A stretch of 40,186 nt of DNA from Legionellaceae bacterium (GCA_947474165.1 CANJHO010000015.1:1-40186), one strand, 5' to 3'; positions 16,431-25,537 are shown, counted from the stretch's first letter. The notes: generated from the sequence alone by a model not told the origin. A program made the numbers and translations.

Positions 16431-17348
16431 TTATAGAGCGGTCATGCGTTGATTAAGAAGGTGTTGTTTTATCTCATTGATTCCCTGAGCTAGTGAAACC
16501 TGTGGTGTCCATTGTAGGGCATTTGTTACTCGAGAAATATCTGCCAGCGTCAGATCCGCATCAGCGGCTCTTCGGGGCAGATGTCTTTGATGGGGGGAAA
16601 TCATATTCGCGAGCGCTTTAATCGATGTATTGGTGCCACTGCCAATGTTAAAAATATCATGATGCAGCGGGCTTTCAAATGCGGCAATGTTTGCTTTGAC
16701 CACATCTTGAACATGGATGAAATCACGACGTTGAGAACCATCGCCATGAATTTCTAATACTTCATTTTTAGTCCAACGGTCGAGAAAAATACCCATCACC
16801 AAGGCATAGGCGCCAATACGAGGTTGTCTTGGTCCATAGACATTAAAATAGCGAAGAATAATACAGGGCAGATTAAACGCTTTATCAAATAATAAGCAAT
16901 ATTGTTCGCCCACCCGTTTTGAAAGCGCATAAAAATTCAAAAAATCACCGGGGGTTTGATGTTCATGATGGGGAATTGATTGATTCCCATAATACGTGGA
17001 GGAGCCACTATAAATTATTTTTTTGACCCCAGCATCACGCGCGGCCATTAAAATTTGTTGGGTCCCTAGAATATTGGTTTGAGTACAGTCATCAATATGG
17101 TCCATCGAGGGTCCTGCACGTGACATCGCGGCACAGTGGAATACACCATCAACGCCCTGCATCGCATGAATGCAGGTCGATAAATCAGTAATGTCACCTT
17201 CAATTAACTCAGCACGAGCGGGAACCCATGCTGCATTTCCATAGCTCAAATTATCTAAAACCCTCACCTTATAACCTTTGGTGATTAAGGCTTCACTTAG
17301 ATGGCTGCCAATAAACCCTGCACCACCTGTGACAAGAATCAGGGTCAT
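16431..17348 (-). CDS. NAD-dependent sugar-nucleotide epimerase/dehydratase (extended SDR)
   Basis: 305 aa. Rossmann fingerprint TGGAGFIGSHL at 7-17, acidic VLDNLSYG after beta-2, GDITDLSTC, catalytic Ser/Thr in YSGSSTYYGN and the YxxxK motif YALSKRVGEQY, then RYFNVYGPRQ. This is the GalE/WbpP branch of UDP-sugar 4-epimerases and related dehydratases. At 305 aa it is slightly short for GalE (about 338). It is the last gene of the glycan operon, two bases after the nucleotidyltransferase stop, so it probably acts on the sugar nucleotide that enzyme makes. The exact sugar cannot be read from the sequence. Confidence 0.9.
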   Translation of the reverse strand: MTLILVTGGAGFIGSHLSEALITKGYKVRVLDNLSYGNAAWVPARAELIEGDITDLSTCIHAMQGVDGVFHCAAMSRAGPSMDHIDDCTQTNILGTQQILMAARDAGVKKIIYSGSSTYYGNQSIPHHEHQTPGDFLNFYALSKRVGEQYCLLFDKAFNLPCIILRYFNVYGPRQPRIGAYALVMGIFLDRWTKNEVLEIHGDGSQRRDFIHVQDVVKANIAAFESPLHHDIFNIGSGTNTSIKALANMISPHQRHLPRRAADADLTLADISRVTNALQWTPQVSLAQGINEIKQHLLNQRMTAL

Positions 17349-17350
17349 GT

Positions 17351-18094
17351 CTAATGGTCCTTATACTGTTGTTGAAAAAAAATAAGATCGTCTGGCGTAT
17401 TAATTCCCCGTGCTTCTATAGGATTAAGCACCTTCACGCATTGAACAGACCATCCTTGTGTCGCAAGATAGGGTAAAAAGGGCAAAAAATTGATTTCCTG
17501 CGTCTCTTTCCCTTGAGGAGCAAGCTGTTGATAGGCATTCCATGCAGGCAGTAATTCATCAACTGATAACACAAACGTCCCCACATCAGCAAGACCATAA
17601 GGCGTGCAGTGATCCTGCTCTCTTGATTGCAGTACACCAGTTAATTGGGCATTTGCATCAAATAGATACTCAACATAAGGGGTTGGCACACGCGCCAAGG
17701 GTAGTGTAAGGGTCTTTTGTTTGTTGGCCTGGATGGTTAGTGATTGTTTTAGTGTGTCTTCGGAAACAAAGGCTTGATCACCCCAAACAACAAGGATGTT
17801 ATTCGCTTGAGACCACACTGGATATCCTTGGAAAATTGCATCCCCCATCCCAATGGGTTTCTGCTGAATGCTTATCGTGACAGAACCATTGGCTAGATCC
17901 ATTGCTAATTCAGAGCGGATAAAAGGGGCGCCCTCTGGGGATGCGATGACATGAATGTGATCAACCAGGCTTAGTTTTTTACGCAATATAGACCATAGTG
18001 TGGTGTTGTTATTTAGCTTAGACAGTAGTTTGGGGATTTTCATCTTAAGGCGTGTTCCTAGACCCGCTGCGGGGATGACGGCACACGTTTTCAT
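17351..18094 (-). CDS. GlmU-like sugar-phosphate nucleotidyltransferase
   Basis: 247 aa from the ATG at 18094, which overlaps the upstream TGA as ATGA and has AGAAGG nine bases before. It shows the nucleotidyltransferase signature CAVIPAAGLGTRLKMKIPK at the N-terminus, QQKPIGMGDAI (as GlmU QxxxLGTAHA), VVWGDQAF with the metal-binding Asp, and a GlmU-like NPIEARGINTPDDL end. There is no left-handed beta-helix, so it lacks the acetyltransferase half of GlmU. It probably activates a hexose or amino-sugar 1-phosphate for the epimerase that follows two bases later. The substrate is inferred. Confidence 0.85.
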   Translation of the reverse strand: MKTCAVIPAAGLGTRLKMKIPKLLSKLNNNTTLWSILRKKLSLVDHIHVIASPEGAPFIRSELAMDLANGSVTISIQQKPIGMGDAIFQGYPVWSQANNILVVWGDQAFVSEDTLKQSLTIQANKQKTLTLPLARVPTPYVEYLFDANAQLTGVLQSREQDHCTPYGLADVGTFVLSVDELLPAWNAYQQLAPQGKETQEINFLPFLPYLATQGWSVQCVKVLNPIEARGINTPDDLIFFQQQYKDH

Positions 18095-20085
18095 GAAATA
18101 GGCCTTCTGAGTGTGCTGACCAAATTTTTTAGTCCTCGTTGAATGCGCCAATGGGGATCGACAAAGCCTGCAAAAGTTCTATAGGTGACAGGTAACTCTG
18201 CAATTTCAATATGATTTTTAATTAAAAAAGTAGTTAGGCTAATCGGTGTTGATATTTTTTTATGTTCTAAATTTTCCATTATAGCGCTCATGCGACTGCG
18301 TTTAAATAGTCGAAATCCTGTGAGTGGATCTGAAAAAAGCATGCGACAACGTAGCGCAACCAGGGCGCTGATTAAAAATGAACCTAAAAAACTCAAGGTA
18401 CTTAATAGTTTTTTTTCTCCGTAGACCGCTCGCAGTGAGGCTTGAAATTGTGCGCGACTTTGATTTCTAGATCCAAATACGGCACCAAAATGTCCTTGCT
18501 CCAGTAATTTAATCCCAAGAATGGCATCACGAAAACAGTATTTTCCATCACCAGTCAATAAAATAAGATATTCTGAATTTTCATGTCGCAACCAGTCTGA
18601 AAAATAGCCAATTTCAGGGAAGTGATCACGGCGATCGGCTGTTTTAATTTTGATGGTTTCTGTTGGGACAAGCCCATCAACGTTCGATTGATTCACTGTT
18701 AGATGCACTTGTCCTACGAGTTGCTTCCAATCAATTTCAAGCAATTCTTCATGCAATTCAGGCAGGGCTAGAGAGCGCTGGTGCATGTCAATAAAAATAC
18801 TGATAGATTTTGTTTCATGCAGGTTATTGATTTGTGATTTTTCCCATAAACCCAAGATGGTTTCAACCACGACGCGGCCATTGTGAATGTTATTTTTAAA
18901 TTGATTCGCAAATTGATCTTGAATAATCAAGGCATTTTTGTGATGGTGTTGTTGTGCCAATGGATTGTTAGTGTTTAATTCGTCGGAATTATTCAGTAAA
19001 ACATGGGTTATTAGCTTACATTCATTCTCCCTGTCACCCATGTATTTTAATGCGGTGTCGACAATGTCAGCTGTCGATAAGGACTGAATGTCATGATCAG
19101 GGCCTAAGTTCATAATGAGGGCTTTTAGCGGGGCTGGGGCATTTTTTAAGGCTTGTTCTGCAATTCGATAACTGGGTAATAAGGAAGAATGTTGGGTTCC
19201 AGGACCAAAAAGAATGATATCAGCCTGATTTAATGCGTGAAGCGCTTCTGGAGAAATTTGGGGGAGGCTTTCTTGCTCATGCAGCCATGCTGTTTTCACA
19301 TCGAGGGATTTTTCAATTAAATGCTGCCAATCTTGGCTATCAATGGGTTTTTGAACAAAAAAAAGATCGCAAATGGGGACACTTGATTGCTTGCCCACGA
19401 TACTTGCTTCTGTCATAAGCAGTTCACCATCGTCTTTAAGCCCCACTAAGATACGATTTTCACCCGAACTCACATTGACGAGTAAAGCCCTAGAGCTGAC
19501 CAATTGACTGATTTCTTTGGCTGCAGCATTAAAGTTATTCTCTTTTTCAAGGTAGGCCCCTGCAAAAATGAGATTGCCAATGGAGCAATCTCGATAATCA
19601 AATGCTATTTGGGCGCTGTGGGCATAATGAAAGAAAATCTGTAAAAAAGAACATAATCGTGTTGAAAGTGCTGCACTGATTTGTCCAAACAGGGATTGAA
19701 GTGGCTCTGGGAGCGTGGATAATGTTTGGGTTTTAATAAAGCGCTGAAGGCAGGTGATGTCATGTTGGTGGTTTGATTCAGGCAAACGAAGCTCGAATAA
19801 TTGCTTCAAAGCATATTGACCGGTTGAAAAAGGATCCAGTAAATAGGATAAATTTTTACGAAAATCAGAGGGGCCTAACATTTGGGAAATAAATTGGCGC
19901 AAAGCGCCCGTTGAAAGACCATCATCATAGGCATTCACAATCAATGTTAACTGGATATTAGGCCATTGTAGTAGCTCATGAATAATACTGGCACTGCCTC
20001 GCCCACCACAAAATAAAGCGATGTTAATTTGGCCCAACGATGCCAATTCGTTAGGGGGCTCGGGGGGGGTAGTCTGGATTTTCAT
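18091..20085 (-). CDS. YvcK/CofD-like domain fused to a GT2 glycosyltransferase domain
   Basis: 664 aa from the ATG at 20085. N-terminal half: LFCGGRGSAS, VNAYDDGLSTGALR and LGPSDFRKNL match the GGGTG, DDGGSSGRLR and PPGDxRN motifs of the YvcK/CofD family (YvcK is a cell-envelope/gluconeogenesis regulator; CofD transfers phospholactate), with NLGPDHDIQSLSTADIVD further on. C-terminal half from about 430: GT-A-like, with LTGDGKYCFRDAI, FGSRNQSRAQF and DPLTGFRLFKRSR, close to polyprenyl-phosphate glycosyltransferases but with an unusual N-terminal half. I know of no standard fusion of this kind. The start overlaps the upstream GT2 gene by 35 bp, has no good ribosome site and sits beside an 8-C tract, so translation may depend on coupling or frameshifting. 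The 3' end overlaps the next gene as ATGA. Confidence 0.78.
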   Translation of the reverse strand: MKIQTTPPEPPNELASLGQINIALFCGGRGSASIIHELLQWPNIQLTLIVNAYDDGLSTGALRQFISQMLGPSDFRKNLSYLLDPFSTGQYALKQLFELRLPESNHQHDITCLQRFIKTQTLSTLPEPLQSLFGQISAALSTRLCSFLQIFFHYAHSAQIAFDYRDCSIGNLIFAGAYLEKENNFNAAAKEISQLVSSRALLVNVSSGENRILVGLKDDGELLMTEASIVGKQSSVPICDLFFVQKPIDSQDWQHLIEKSLDVKTAWLHEQESLPQISPEALHALNQADIILFGPGTQHSSLLPSYRIAEQALKNAPAPLKALIMNLGPDHDIQSLSTADIVDTALKYMGDRENECKLITHVLLNNSDELNTNNPLAQQHHHKNALIIQDQFANQFKNNIHNGRVVVETILGLWEKSQINNLHETKSISIFIDMHQRSLALPELHEELLEIDWKQLVGQVHLTVNQSNVDGLVPTETIKIKTADRRDHFPEIGYFSDWLRHENSEYLILLTGDGKYCFRDAILGIKLLEQGHFGAVFGSRNQSRAQFQASLRAVYGEKKLLSTLSFLGSFLISALVALRCRMLFSDPLTGFRLFKRSRMSAIMENLEHKKISTPISLTTFLIKNHIEIAELPVTYRTFAGFVDPHWRIQRGLKNLVSTLRRPIS

Positions 20086-20833
20086 CAAGATTGGTTGGCC
20101 TTAATATGTTTAATTTTAATAAGAGTTGGCGCAATGAGAGATAGCTTACAAATAATAGTCGATGGAAACTGTCTCTAAACCATCTTAACTTACTAATACC
20201 CCGTTGACGAGACTGGTGGATGACAGCCACTTCAATCAGGGGAACTTTTGCCTCCAATAATCGTGAGGTGATTTCAGTGGAGTAGTTCATCCCTTTTGCT
20301 TCGAGTGTCAATTGGCGCACTATCGGTCCGTAGACTAATTTAAACGCAGAATTAAAGTCATTGAGTCGACTTCCATGAACAATATTACATATTAAACCAC
20401 TGGCTTTGGTACCAAAACGTGCAAACCAGTGGTCTTTTTTGTCTCGTGTGCTTAAGACGGCGAGCGTGCCTGATAAGTGCATTGTGTTGATAAGCAGGGG
20501 TAGATTTTCAATGGGAAATTGATCGTCGGCATCCGTTAATAAAATCCATTCAAAATGCGTGTGTGCTATTGCCCTTGCAAGCGCTGCTGCCGCCCCTTGA
20601 TTGGTTTTAAAATGAATGGGTTTTAGTTCGGGGTATTGTACAGCAAGCCTATCCAAGATAGGCCCTGTATTATCCTTGCTACCATCGTTGCAAATGATTA
20701 TTTCAAACGTTGAAATATTGGATTGGTGGCAAAGAAATGCATGCCAATGATGAATCAGTTGCTCAATGCCATCGGCTTCATTAAAAGCCGGTGCAACAAT
20801 AGAGAGACGAATGGGGGTTGTTAATGAGGTCAT
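20051..20833 (-). CDS. GT2 glycosyltransferase, polyprenyl-phosphate mannosyl/glucosyltransferase-like
   Basis: 260 aa. GT-A fold signatures: RLSIVAPAFNEADGIEQLI, IIICNDGSKDNTGPIL, TNQGAAAALARAIAH, and the metal-binding LLTDADDQFP, followed by a DFNSAFKLVYG segment like the (S)G(F)RL acceptor region of dolichol-phosphate sugar transferases. A terminal hydrophobic pair is absent, so it is a soluble or peripheral form. It likely charges a lipid carrier with sugar for the GT39-like membrane enzymes encoded just upstream. Start overlaps the previous stop as ATGA; the 3' end overlaps the YvcK-GT2 start by 35 bp at a run of eight C. Confidence 0.9.
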   Translation of the reverse strand: MTSLTTPIRLSIVAPAFNEADGIEQLIHHWHAFLCHQSNISTFEIIICNDGSKDNTGPILDRLAVQYPELKPIHFKTNQGAAAALARAIAHTHFEWILLTDADDQFPIENLPLLINTMHLSGTLAVLSTRDKKDHWFARFGTKASGLICNIVHGSRLNDFNSAFKLVYGPIVRQLTLEAKGMNYSTEITSRLLEAKVPLIEVAVIHQSRQRGISKLRWFRDSFHRLLFVSYLSLRQLLLKLNILRPTNLDENPDYPPRAP

Positions 20834-22716
20834 GATAAATTGTGCTTTTTTGTGGTGTCTTTAAGAGCATAAATATCAAATTTATAATTAGGCCACTGGG
20901 TTAGTTGGTTGATGAGCGGTTGGAAGGTCGATGTATTTTTTTCTGTTATTTTGATTTCACCTGGTTGCTCAGGAAAAAGTGATAAGATTTGATCTGTCAG
21001 TTGAATAGAGTCTTTCACAAAAAGACCATCATATTTAAGAAAATGGTGATTGCTGATGTAATAGGCAATTAGGTCTTTTTTCTTTTTTATTAAGAACACA
21101 GCATTCCCTTTGATTTTTTTAGGATCAACGGATCCCTTGTTTTTTGACCAATAAAGAGCACAATGATCTAAAAGCGTATAATGATGGACATTGTCCTCTA
21201 TTGTCGTGAGATACTGATAAGATTTAAATGCCGTTTGAAATCGTTTATTTTGTAATAAATAAGGCAAATACTCGAAGTGTTTTGTAATAAAATGTGGTTT
21301 GTGTTTTCTAACATCAATAAAAATAAATTGAACTTTATTGTTCATAATGTCATCAGCAACCATATCATTTAACGTGATTTCATCTTTTTTTGCAGTCTTA
21401 TATAATAGCCACTCTGGGTGAGCGGCGTTGTTGTTTTTTATAATGGAATTAATCCAGAAGAGGTGCAAGAATCTTGAGGCATAAATCGAGTGGGTATTCA
21501 CTACAGTTGGAAAAGCCATGTTGGATACGCTTGATGTAATAAAATAGACAGGTTTTTGTGTCGCATGGGTTTGAAGAAAGGTTGTTAATGGGCCTTGATT
21601 CTCTTGATTTAAAAGAATAGATGAATATAGTCCTTCTAAATAGCTGATTTCGCCTGCAAACAAGAAGGCTGTCAACAATCCTACCCAGTGGATATGTTGA
21701 AAATGTCTTATGGCCAATAAGCCACACAAGAGCGACATCAAAAATAAGGCAAACGAGAGCGCTGGTAATGCGTGGTAATACCAGGCGGTTTGTTGAAGCC
21801 CATAGGAGATAAGAAAGCTTATGATGGCCAATAATAATAAGTTGCAAAGTTTTTTGTAGGCATTTTTTTTATATTGCGTAGCATAAAATAAACCGGTTAG
21901 ACCACAGAAGTATACTGGGTTAAAATAGATAAGATCCCCCCATATAGAATAAGGATCCCCCCATGTGGAATGAATGCCTGCATAATAAAATCGCTGGGCT
22001 AAGCGAACCACCATGGATAGATAATCGGGGTAACCTATTAAAATAATTCCAAAATAAGCTGTGAGACAAACCATGATGGTGATGACTTCAGGCCGTAACC
22101 AACTAAACAATTTGCGTGTGTAAAAAAATACCAAGCATTCCGCCAGAACAAATCCGATTAAAAAAAAGGGTTTTAGGGCAAAGCCTAAAACTGAAAAAAT
22201 GCCGATGCCAATGGCATAAAGACGATTCAGGGAATTATTTTGTAATCGATAAGCAACGGTTAAAAAATAGGGAAAAGTAAAGATAACTAAAAGATGTTCG
22301 CGTTGTGCAAAATCCCCGCCAGGAAGCAAAAGAAAAATGAGTGCAAGAATGAGTAACATCACTTTAGAAAAGAAAGCGGGTTCTTTTATAAAGATCCTAT
22401 CCATTAATGGCCTGCATAGACAAAGCGATAACAAGGCTAAAATAAATAGATAGAGTTGTAATGAGAAGGCAGTAGAGAGGGGGAAAAATCTAGAAAGAAA
22501 AATGACGGGGGCATAAACATAGAAAATTAATGGAGGGTTTATATCAAAAAAATCATGGGTATAATTGCCACCAGTCAGTAATCGTTCAGAGACAAGTAGA
22601 TCCCAGCTGACGTCCCAATTAACCAAGAAATTAGCTTGGGATCGCCATGCAATCACACCAAGGACGATGATGAAACAGAAGGACAAGATATTATATTTTT
22701 TTAACAACAAAACCAT
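20830..22716 (-). CDS. Polytopic glycosyltransferase-like membrane protein (GT39/ArnT-like), downstream tandem copy
   Basis: 628 aa. About ten membrane helices fill residues 1-365, then a 260-residue periplasmic-like domain. The first loop has WDVSWDLLVSERLLTGGNY and FFDINPPLIFYVYAPV, the arrangement of lipid-linked-sugar transferases (PMT/ArnT/RgtA-like) with catalytic acidic residues in the first periplasmic loop. It is closely similar over its whole length to the gene at 22789-24663. It differs by a 7-residue insert WGDPYSIWGD/LI region caused by a local 21-bp tandem duplication at 21933-21974. Acceptor and sugar are unknown. Its own copy of the promoter lies at 22742-22770, and it joins the GT2 gene through ATGA. 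Confidence 0.8.
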   Translation of the reverse strand: MVLLLKKYNILSFCFIIVLGVIAWRSQANFLVNWDVSWDLLVSERLLTGGNYTHDFFDINPPLIFYVYAPVIFLSRFFPLSTAFSLQLYLFILALLSLCLCRPLMDRIFIKEPAFFSKVMLLILALIFLLLPGGDFAQREHLLVIFTFPYFLTVAYRLQNNSLNRLYAIGIGIFSVLGFALKPFFLIGFVLAECLVFFYTRKLFSWLRPEVITIMVCLTAYFGIILIGYPDYLSMVVRLAQRFYYAGIHSTWGDPYSIWGDLIYFNPVYFCGLTGLFYATQYKKNAYKKLCNLLLLAIISFLISYGLQQTAWYYHALPALSFALFLMSLLCGLLAIRHFQHIHWVGLLTAFLFAGEISYLEGLYSSILLNQENQGPLTTFLQTHATQKPVYFITSSVSNMAFPTVVNTHSIYASRFLHLFWINSIIKNNNAAHPEWLLYKTAKKDEITLNDMVADDIMNNKVQFIFIDVRKHKPHFITKHFEYLPYLLQNKRFQTAFKSYQYLTTIEDNVHHYTLLDHCALYWSKNKGSVDPKKIKGNAVFLIKKKKDLIAYYISNHHFLKYDGLFVKDSIQLTDQILSLFPEQPGEIKITEKNTSTFQPLINQLTQWPNYKFDIYALKDTTKKHNLS

Positions 22717-22741
22717 CCAGATAGGGTGTCCTTAAAATTAA

Positions 22742-22770
22742 AATATACGGGGAAAATCTATTGAAGTCAA
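22742..22770 (-). promoter_or_regulatory. Promoter of the downstream tandem copy
   Basis: Read leftward: TTGACT (22770-22765), 17-bp spacer, TATATT (22747-22742). The same hexamers and nearly the same spacer precede the upstream copy, so the promoter was duplicated together with the gene. It would give the downstream five glycan genes their own transcription start. Confidence 0.6.
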
Positions 22771-22788
22771 TTTGGGGTGGTAGCCCTG

Positions 22789-24663
22789 CTAATCAGGACA
22801 TGATACGCAGAGCTTACTTGTGGTATCTTGGCGAGCATAAACATCAAATTTATAGGTAGGGCCTTGAGTGAGCTGCTTGATGATAGGTTGGAAGGTCGGT
22901 GTATTTTTTTTTGTTATTTTGATTTCACCGGGTTGCTCAGGAAAAAGTGATAAGATTTGGTCTGTCAGTTGAATAGAGTCCTTCAAAAGAAAACCACCAT
23001 ATTGAAGGAAATGGTGATTGCTGATGTAATAGGCAACGAGGTCTTTTTTCTTTTTTATTAAGATCACAGCGTCCCCTTTAATTTTTTTAGGATCAACCGA
23101 GTCCTTGTTTTTTGACCAATAAAGAGCACAATGGTCTAAAAGTGTATAATGATGGGTATCGTCTTTTATTGTCGTGAGATACTGATAGGATTTAAATGCC
23201 GTTTGAAAGTGCTTATTTTGTAATAAATAAGGCAAATACTCGAAGTGGTTTGCAACAAAGAATGATTTGTGTTTGCTAACATCAATGAAAATAAATTGAA
23301 CTTTATTGTTCTCAATGTCATCAGCAACCATATCATTTAACGTGATTTCATCTTTTTTTGCAGCGTTAGATAATAGCGACTCTGGGTGAGGGGATTGGCT
23401 GTTTTTTACAATGGCAGGAATCCAGAAGAGGTGCAAGAATCTAGAGGCATAAATCGAGCGGGTATTCATTATTGTTGGAAAGGCCCTATGTTCTACGCCT
23501 GCCGTAATAAAATAGACGGGTTTTTGTGCTGCATGGGTTTGAAGAAAGGTTGTTAATGGGCCTTGATTCTCCTGAGCTAAAAGGGCAGATGAATATTGTC
23601 CTTCTAAAGAGCTGATTTCGCCTGCGAACAAGAGGGCTGTCACCAATCCAACCCAGTGGAGATGTTGAAGATGTCTTATGGCCAATAAGCCACACAAGAG
23701 CGACATCAAAAATAAGGCAAAGGCGTGAGCTGGTAATGCGTGGTAGTACCATGGGGTTTGTTGAAGCCCATAGGCGATAAGAAAGCCTATGATGGCCAAT
23801 AATAATAAGTTGCAAAGTTTTTTGTAGGCATTTTTTTTATATTGCGTGGCATAAAATAAACCGGTTAGACCACAGAAATATACTGGGTCAATATCGATAA
23901 GGTTTTTCCATGAGGAATGAACGCCTGCATAATAAAATCTCTGGGCTAAGGGAACCACCGTGGATAGATAATCGGGGTAACCTATTAAAATAATTCCAAA
24001 ATAGGCTGTGAGACAAACCATGATGGTGATGACTTCAGGCCGTAACCAACTAAACAATTTGCGTGTGTAAAAAAACACCAAGCATTCCGCTAGAACAAAT
24101 CCGATTAAAAAAAAGGGTTTTAGGGCAAAGCCTAAAACTGAAAAAATGCCGATGCCAATGGCATAAAGACGATTCAGGGAATTATTTTGTAATCGATAAG
24201 CAACAGTTAAAAAATAGGGAAAAGCAAAAATAACTAGAAGGTGTTCGCGTTGTGCGAAATACACACCAGGAACCAAAAGAAAAATGAGTGCAAGGATGAG
24301 TAACATCACTTTAGAAAAGAAAACGGGTTCTTTTATAAAGATCCTATCCATTAATGGCCTGCATAGACAAAGCGATAACAAGGCCAAAACAAATAGATAG
24401 AGTTGTAATGAGAGGGCAATAGAGAGGGGAAAAAATCTAGAAATAAAAATAACAGGGGCATAAACATAGAAAATTAATGGGGGGTTTATATCAAAAAAAT
24501 TATGGGTATAATTGCCACCAGCCAGCAATCGTTCAGAGACAAGTAGATCCCAGCTGACATCCCAATTAACCAAAAAATTAGCTTGGGATATCCATGCAAT
24601 CACACCAAGGACGATGATGAAACAGAAGGACATTATATTGTATTTTTTTAACAACGAAATCAT
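22789..24663 (-). CDS. Polytopic glycosyltransferase-like membrane protein (GT39/ArnT-like), upstream tandem copy
   Basis: 624 aa, first gene of the glycan operon. Same architecture as its neighbour: about ten helices, acidic first loop (WDVSWDLLVSERLLAGGNY, FFDINPPLIFYVYAPV), then a soluble tail with LLDHCALYWSKNKDSVD. It lacks the 7-residue insert and ends a few residues later (CVSCPD). Differences cluster in the loop near 225-245 and in the tail near 395-445, where acceptor recognition could lie, so the copies may have diverged in specificity. Both frames are intact. The promoter is at 24689-24717; the ribosome site is weak in both copies. Confidence 0.8.
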   Translation of the reverse strand: MISLLKKYNIMSFCFIIVLGVIAWISQANFLVNWDVSWDLLVSERLLAGGNYTHNFFDINPPLIFYVYAPVIFISRFFPLSIALSLQLYLFVLALLSLCLCRPLMDRIFIKEPVFFSKVMLLILALIFLLVPGVYFAQREHLLVIFAFPYFLTVAYRLQNNSLNRLYAIGIGIFSVLGFALKPFFLIGFVLAECLVFFYTRKLFSWLRPEVITIMVCLTAYFGIILIGYPDYLSTVVPLAQRFYYAGVHSSWKNLIDIDPVYFCGLTGLFYATQYKKNAYKKLCNLLLLAIIGFLIAYGLQQTPWYYHALPAHAFALFLMSLLCGLLAIRHLQHLHWVGLVTALLFAGEISSLEGQYSSALLAQENQGPLTTFLQTHAAQKPVYFITAGVEHRAFPTIMNTRSIYASRFLHLFWIPAIVKNSQSPHPESLLSNAAKKDEITLNDMVADDIENNKVQFIFIDVSKHKSFFVANHFEYLPYLLQNKHFQTAFKSYQYLTTIKDDTHHYTLLDHCALYWSKNKDSVDPKKIKGDAVILIKKKKDLVAYYISNHHFLQYGGFLLKDSIQLTDQILSLFPEQPGEIKITKKNTPTFQPIIKQLTQGPTYKFDVYARQDTTSKLCVSCPD

Positions 24664-24688
24664 CCAGATAGGGTGCTCTTAAAATTAA

Positions 24689-24717
24689 AATATACGGGGA
24701 AAATTTATTGGAGTCAA
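24689..24717 (-). promoter_or_regulatory. Promoter of the glycan operon
   Basis: Read leftward: TTGACT (24717-24712), 17-bp spacer, TATATT (24694-24689), ending about 25 bases before the ATG at 24663. The rest of the divergent gap to 24923 holds only a 41-codon frame without a ribosome site. Confidence 0.65.
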
Positions 24718-24923
24718 TTTGGGTGGTCAGGGCAACATCTTAAATTACTTGCCTAAAAACCGTCTTCTAATGTAGCCATGAACCGCTTACGTTTAACACT
24801 GGCTTTTCTTGAAGTATCATTTTTAATTAAATTCAGAGCAATATGCCTCATAATAGCAAACGTTTACGTCAATGAGCGCGCAAGCGCGGCTATTAAAAAT
24901 TAGATGATTAATAAGGATAATAT

Positions 24924-25436
24924 ATGTCAATTCAGGCTGTAGCAAAAATGGGTAATCAACAGTTGGCCACCCCCTCTGAGATCATTCAAGATTTGGATAA
25001 GGCAAAGTCTCTGCTCCTCACGTTGATTCAAGACATGAAGGACACCATGGACGCCTTAGGGGGGGTGGGGATTGCAGCACCCCAAATTGGGTATAATCAG
25101 CGTGTTATTATGTTTGGATTTGAGGACAATCATCGTTATCCCGCGGAAGATCCCGTGCCGTTTACCGTGTTGATTAATCCGGTTATCAAGCATTTGTCGG
25201 ATGAAATGGTGGATGCTTGGGAAGGCTGTTTGAGTGTGCCAGGTCTCAGGGGCAAGGTGGGGCGTTATCAGCACATTGAATACGGTGGTTATGATCCCGA
25301 GGGCAGATGGATTAGCCGAATCGCTTCGGGATTTCATGCCCGGGTTGTTCAGCATGAATGTGATCACCTTGATGGTATTTTATACCCACAGCGGATTAAG
25401 GACATGCGATTTTTTGGGTTTGAAGACGCGTTATAG
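24924..25436 (+). CDS. def: Peptide deformylase
   Basis: 170 aa, the usual length. It removes the formyl group from nascent N-termini with a mononuclear metal. All three motifs are present: GVGIAAPQIG (47-56; GxGLAAxQ), EGCLSVPG (100-107) with metal ligand Cys102, and HECDHLDG (144-151) with two His ligands and catalytic Glu145. The start has AAGGAT nine bases upstream. It is not next to fmt, the usual partner of the main def gene, so it may be a second deformylase. The next 470 bases are non-coding. Confidence 0.96.
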   Translation: MSIQAVAKMGNQQLATPSEIIQDLDKAKSLLLTLIQDMKDTMDALGGVGIAAPQIGYNQRVIMFGFEDNHRYPAEDPVPFTVLINPVIKHLSDEMVDAWEGCLSVPGLRGKVGRYQHIEYGGYDPEGRWISRIASGFHARVVQHECDHLDGILYPQRIKDMRFFGFEDAL

Positions 25437-25537
25437 TAAGATCTTGAGGGGATTCTTCGGTTCTTTACATTATCTTTTCTTAATCCTAGGCACTCATCAG
25501 TGGCGAAGGCAGAAAATCAGTACTAGTATATAAATTA

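Larger units (their letters stand above)
22717..24720 (-). repeat. Tandem duplication unit (gene plus promoter), upstream copy
   Basis: The region 22789-24720 (gene plus about 57 bp upstream) repeats 20830-22775 in direct orientation. Proteins look about 85-90% identical by eye and the upstream leader matches almost base for base. The two copies part just beyond the -35 elements (after CAATTTGGG), which marks one boundary of the duplicated unit. 22717-22788 is the joint. Confidence 0.8.

Noticed and set aside
24778..24903. 41-codon rightward frame (starting MNRLRLTLAFLEVSF) in the gap before def
   Set aside because: No ribosome site, no recognisable similarity, ends in the def leader; most likely chance.
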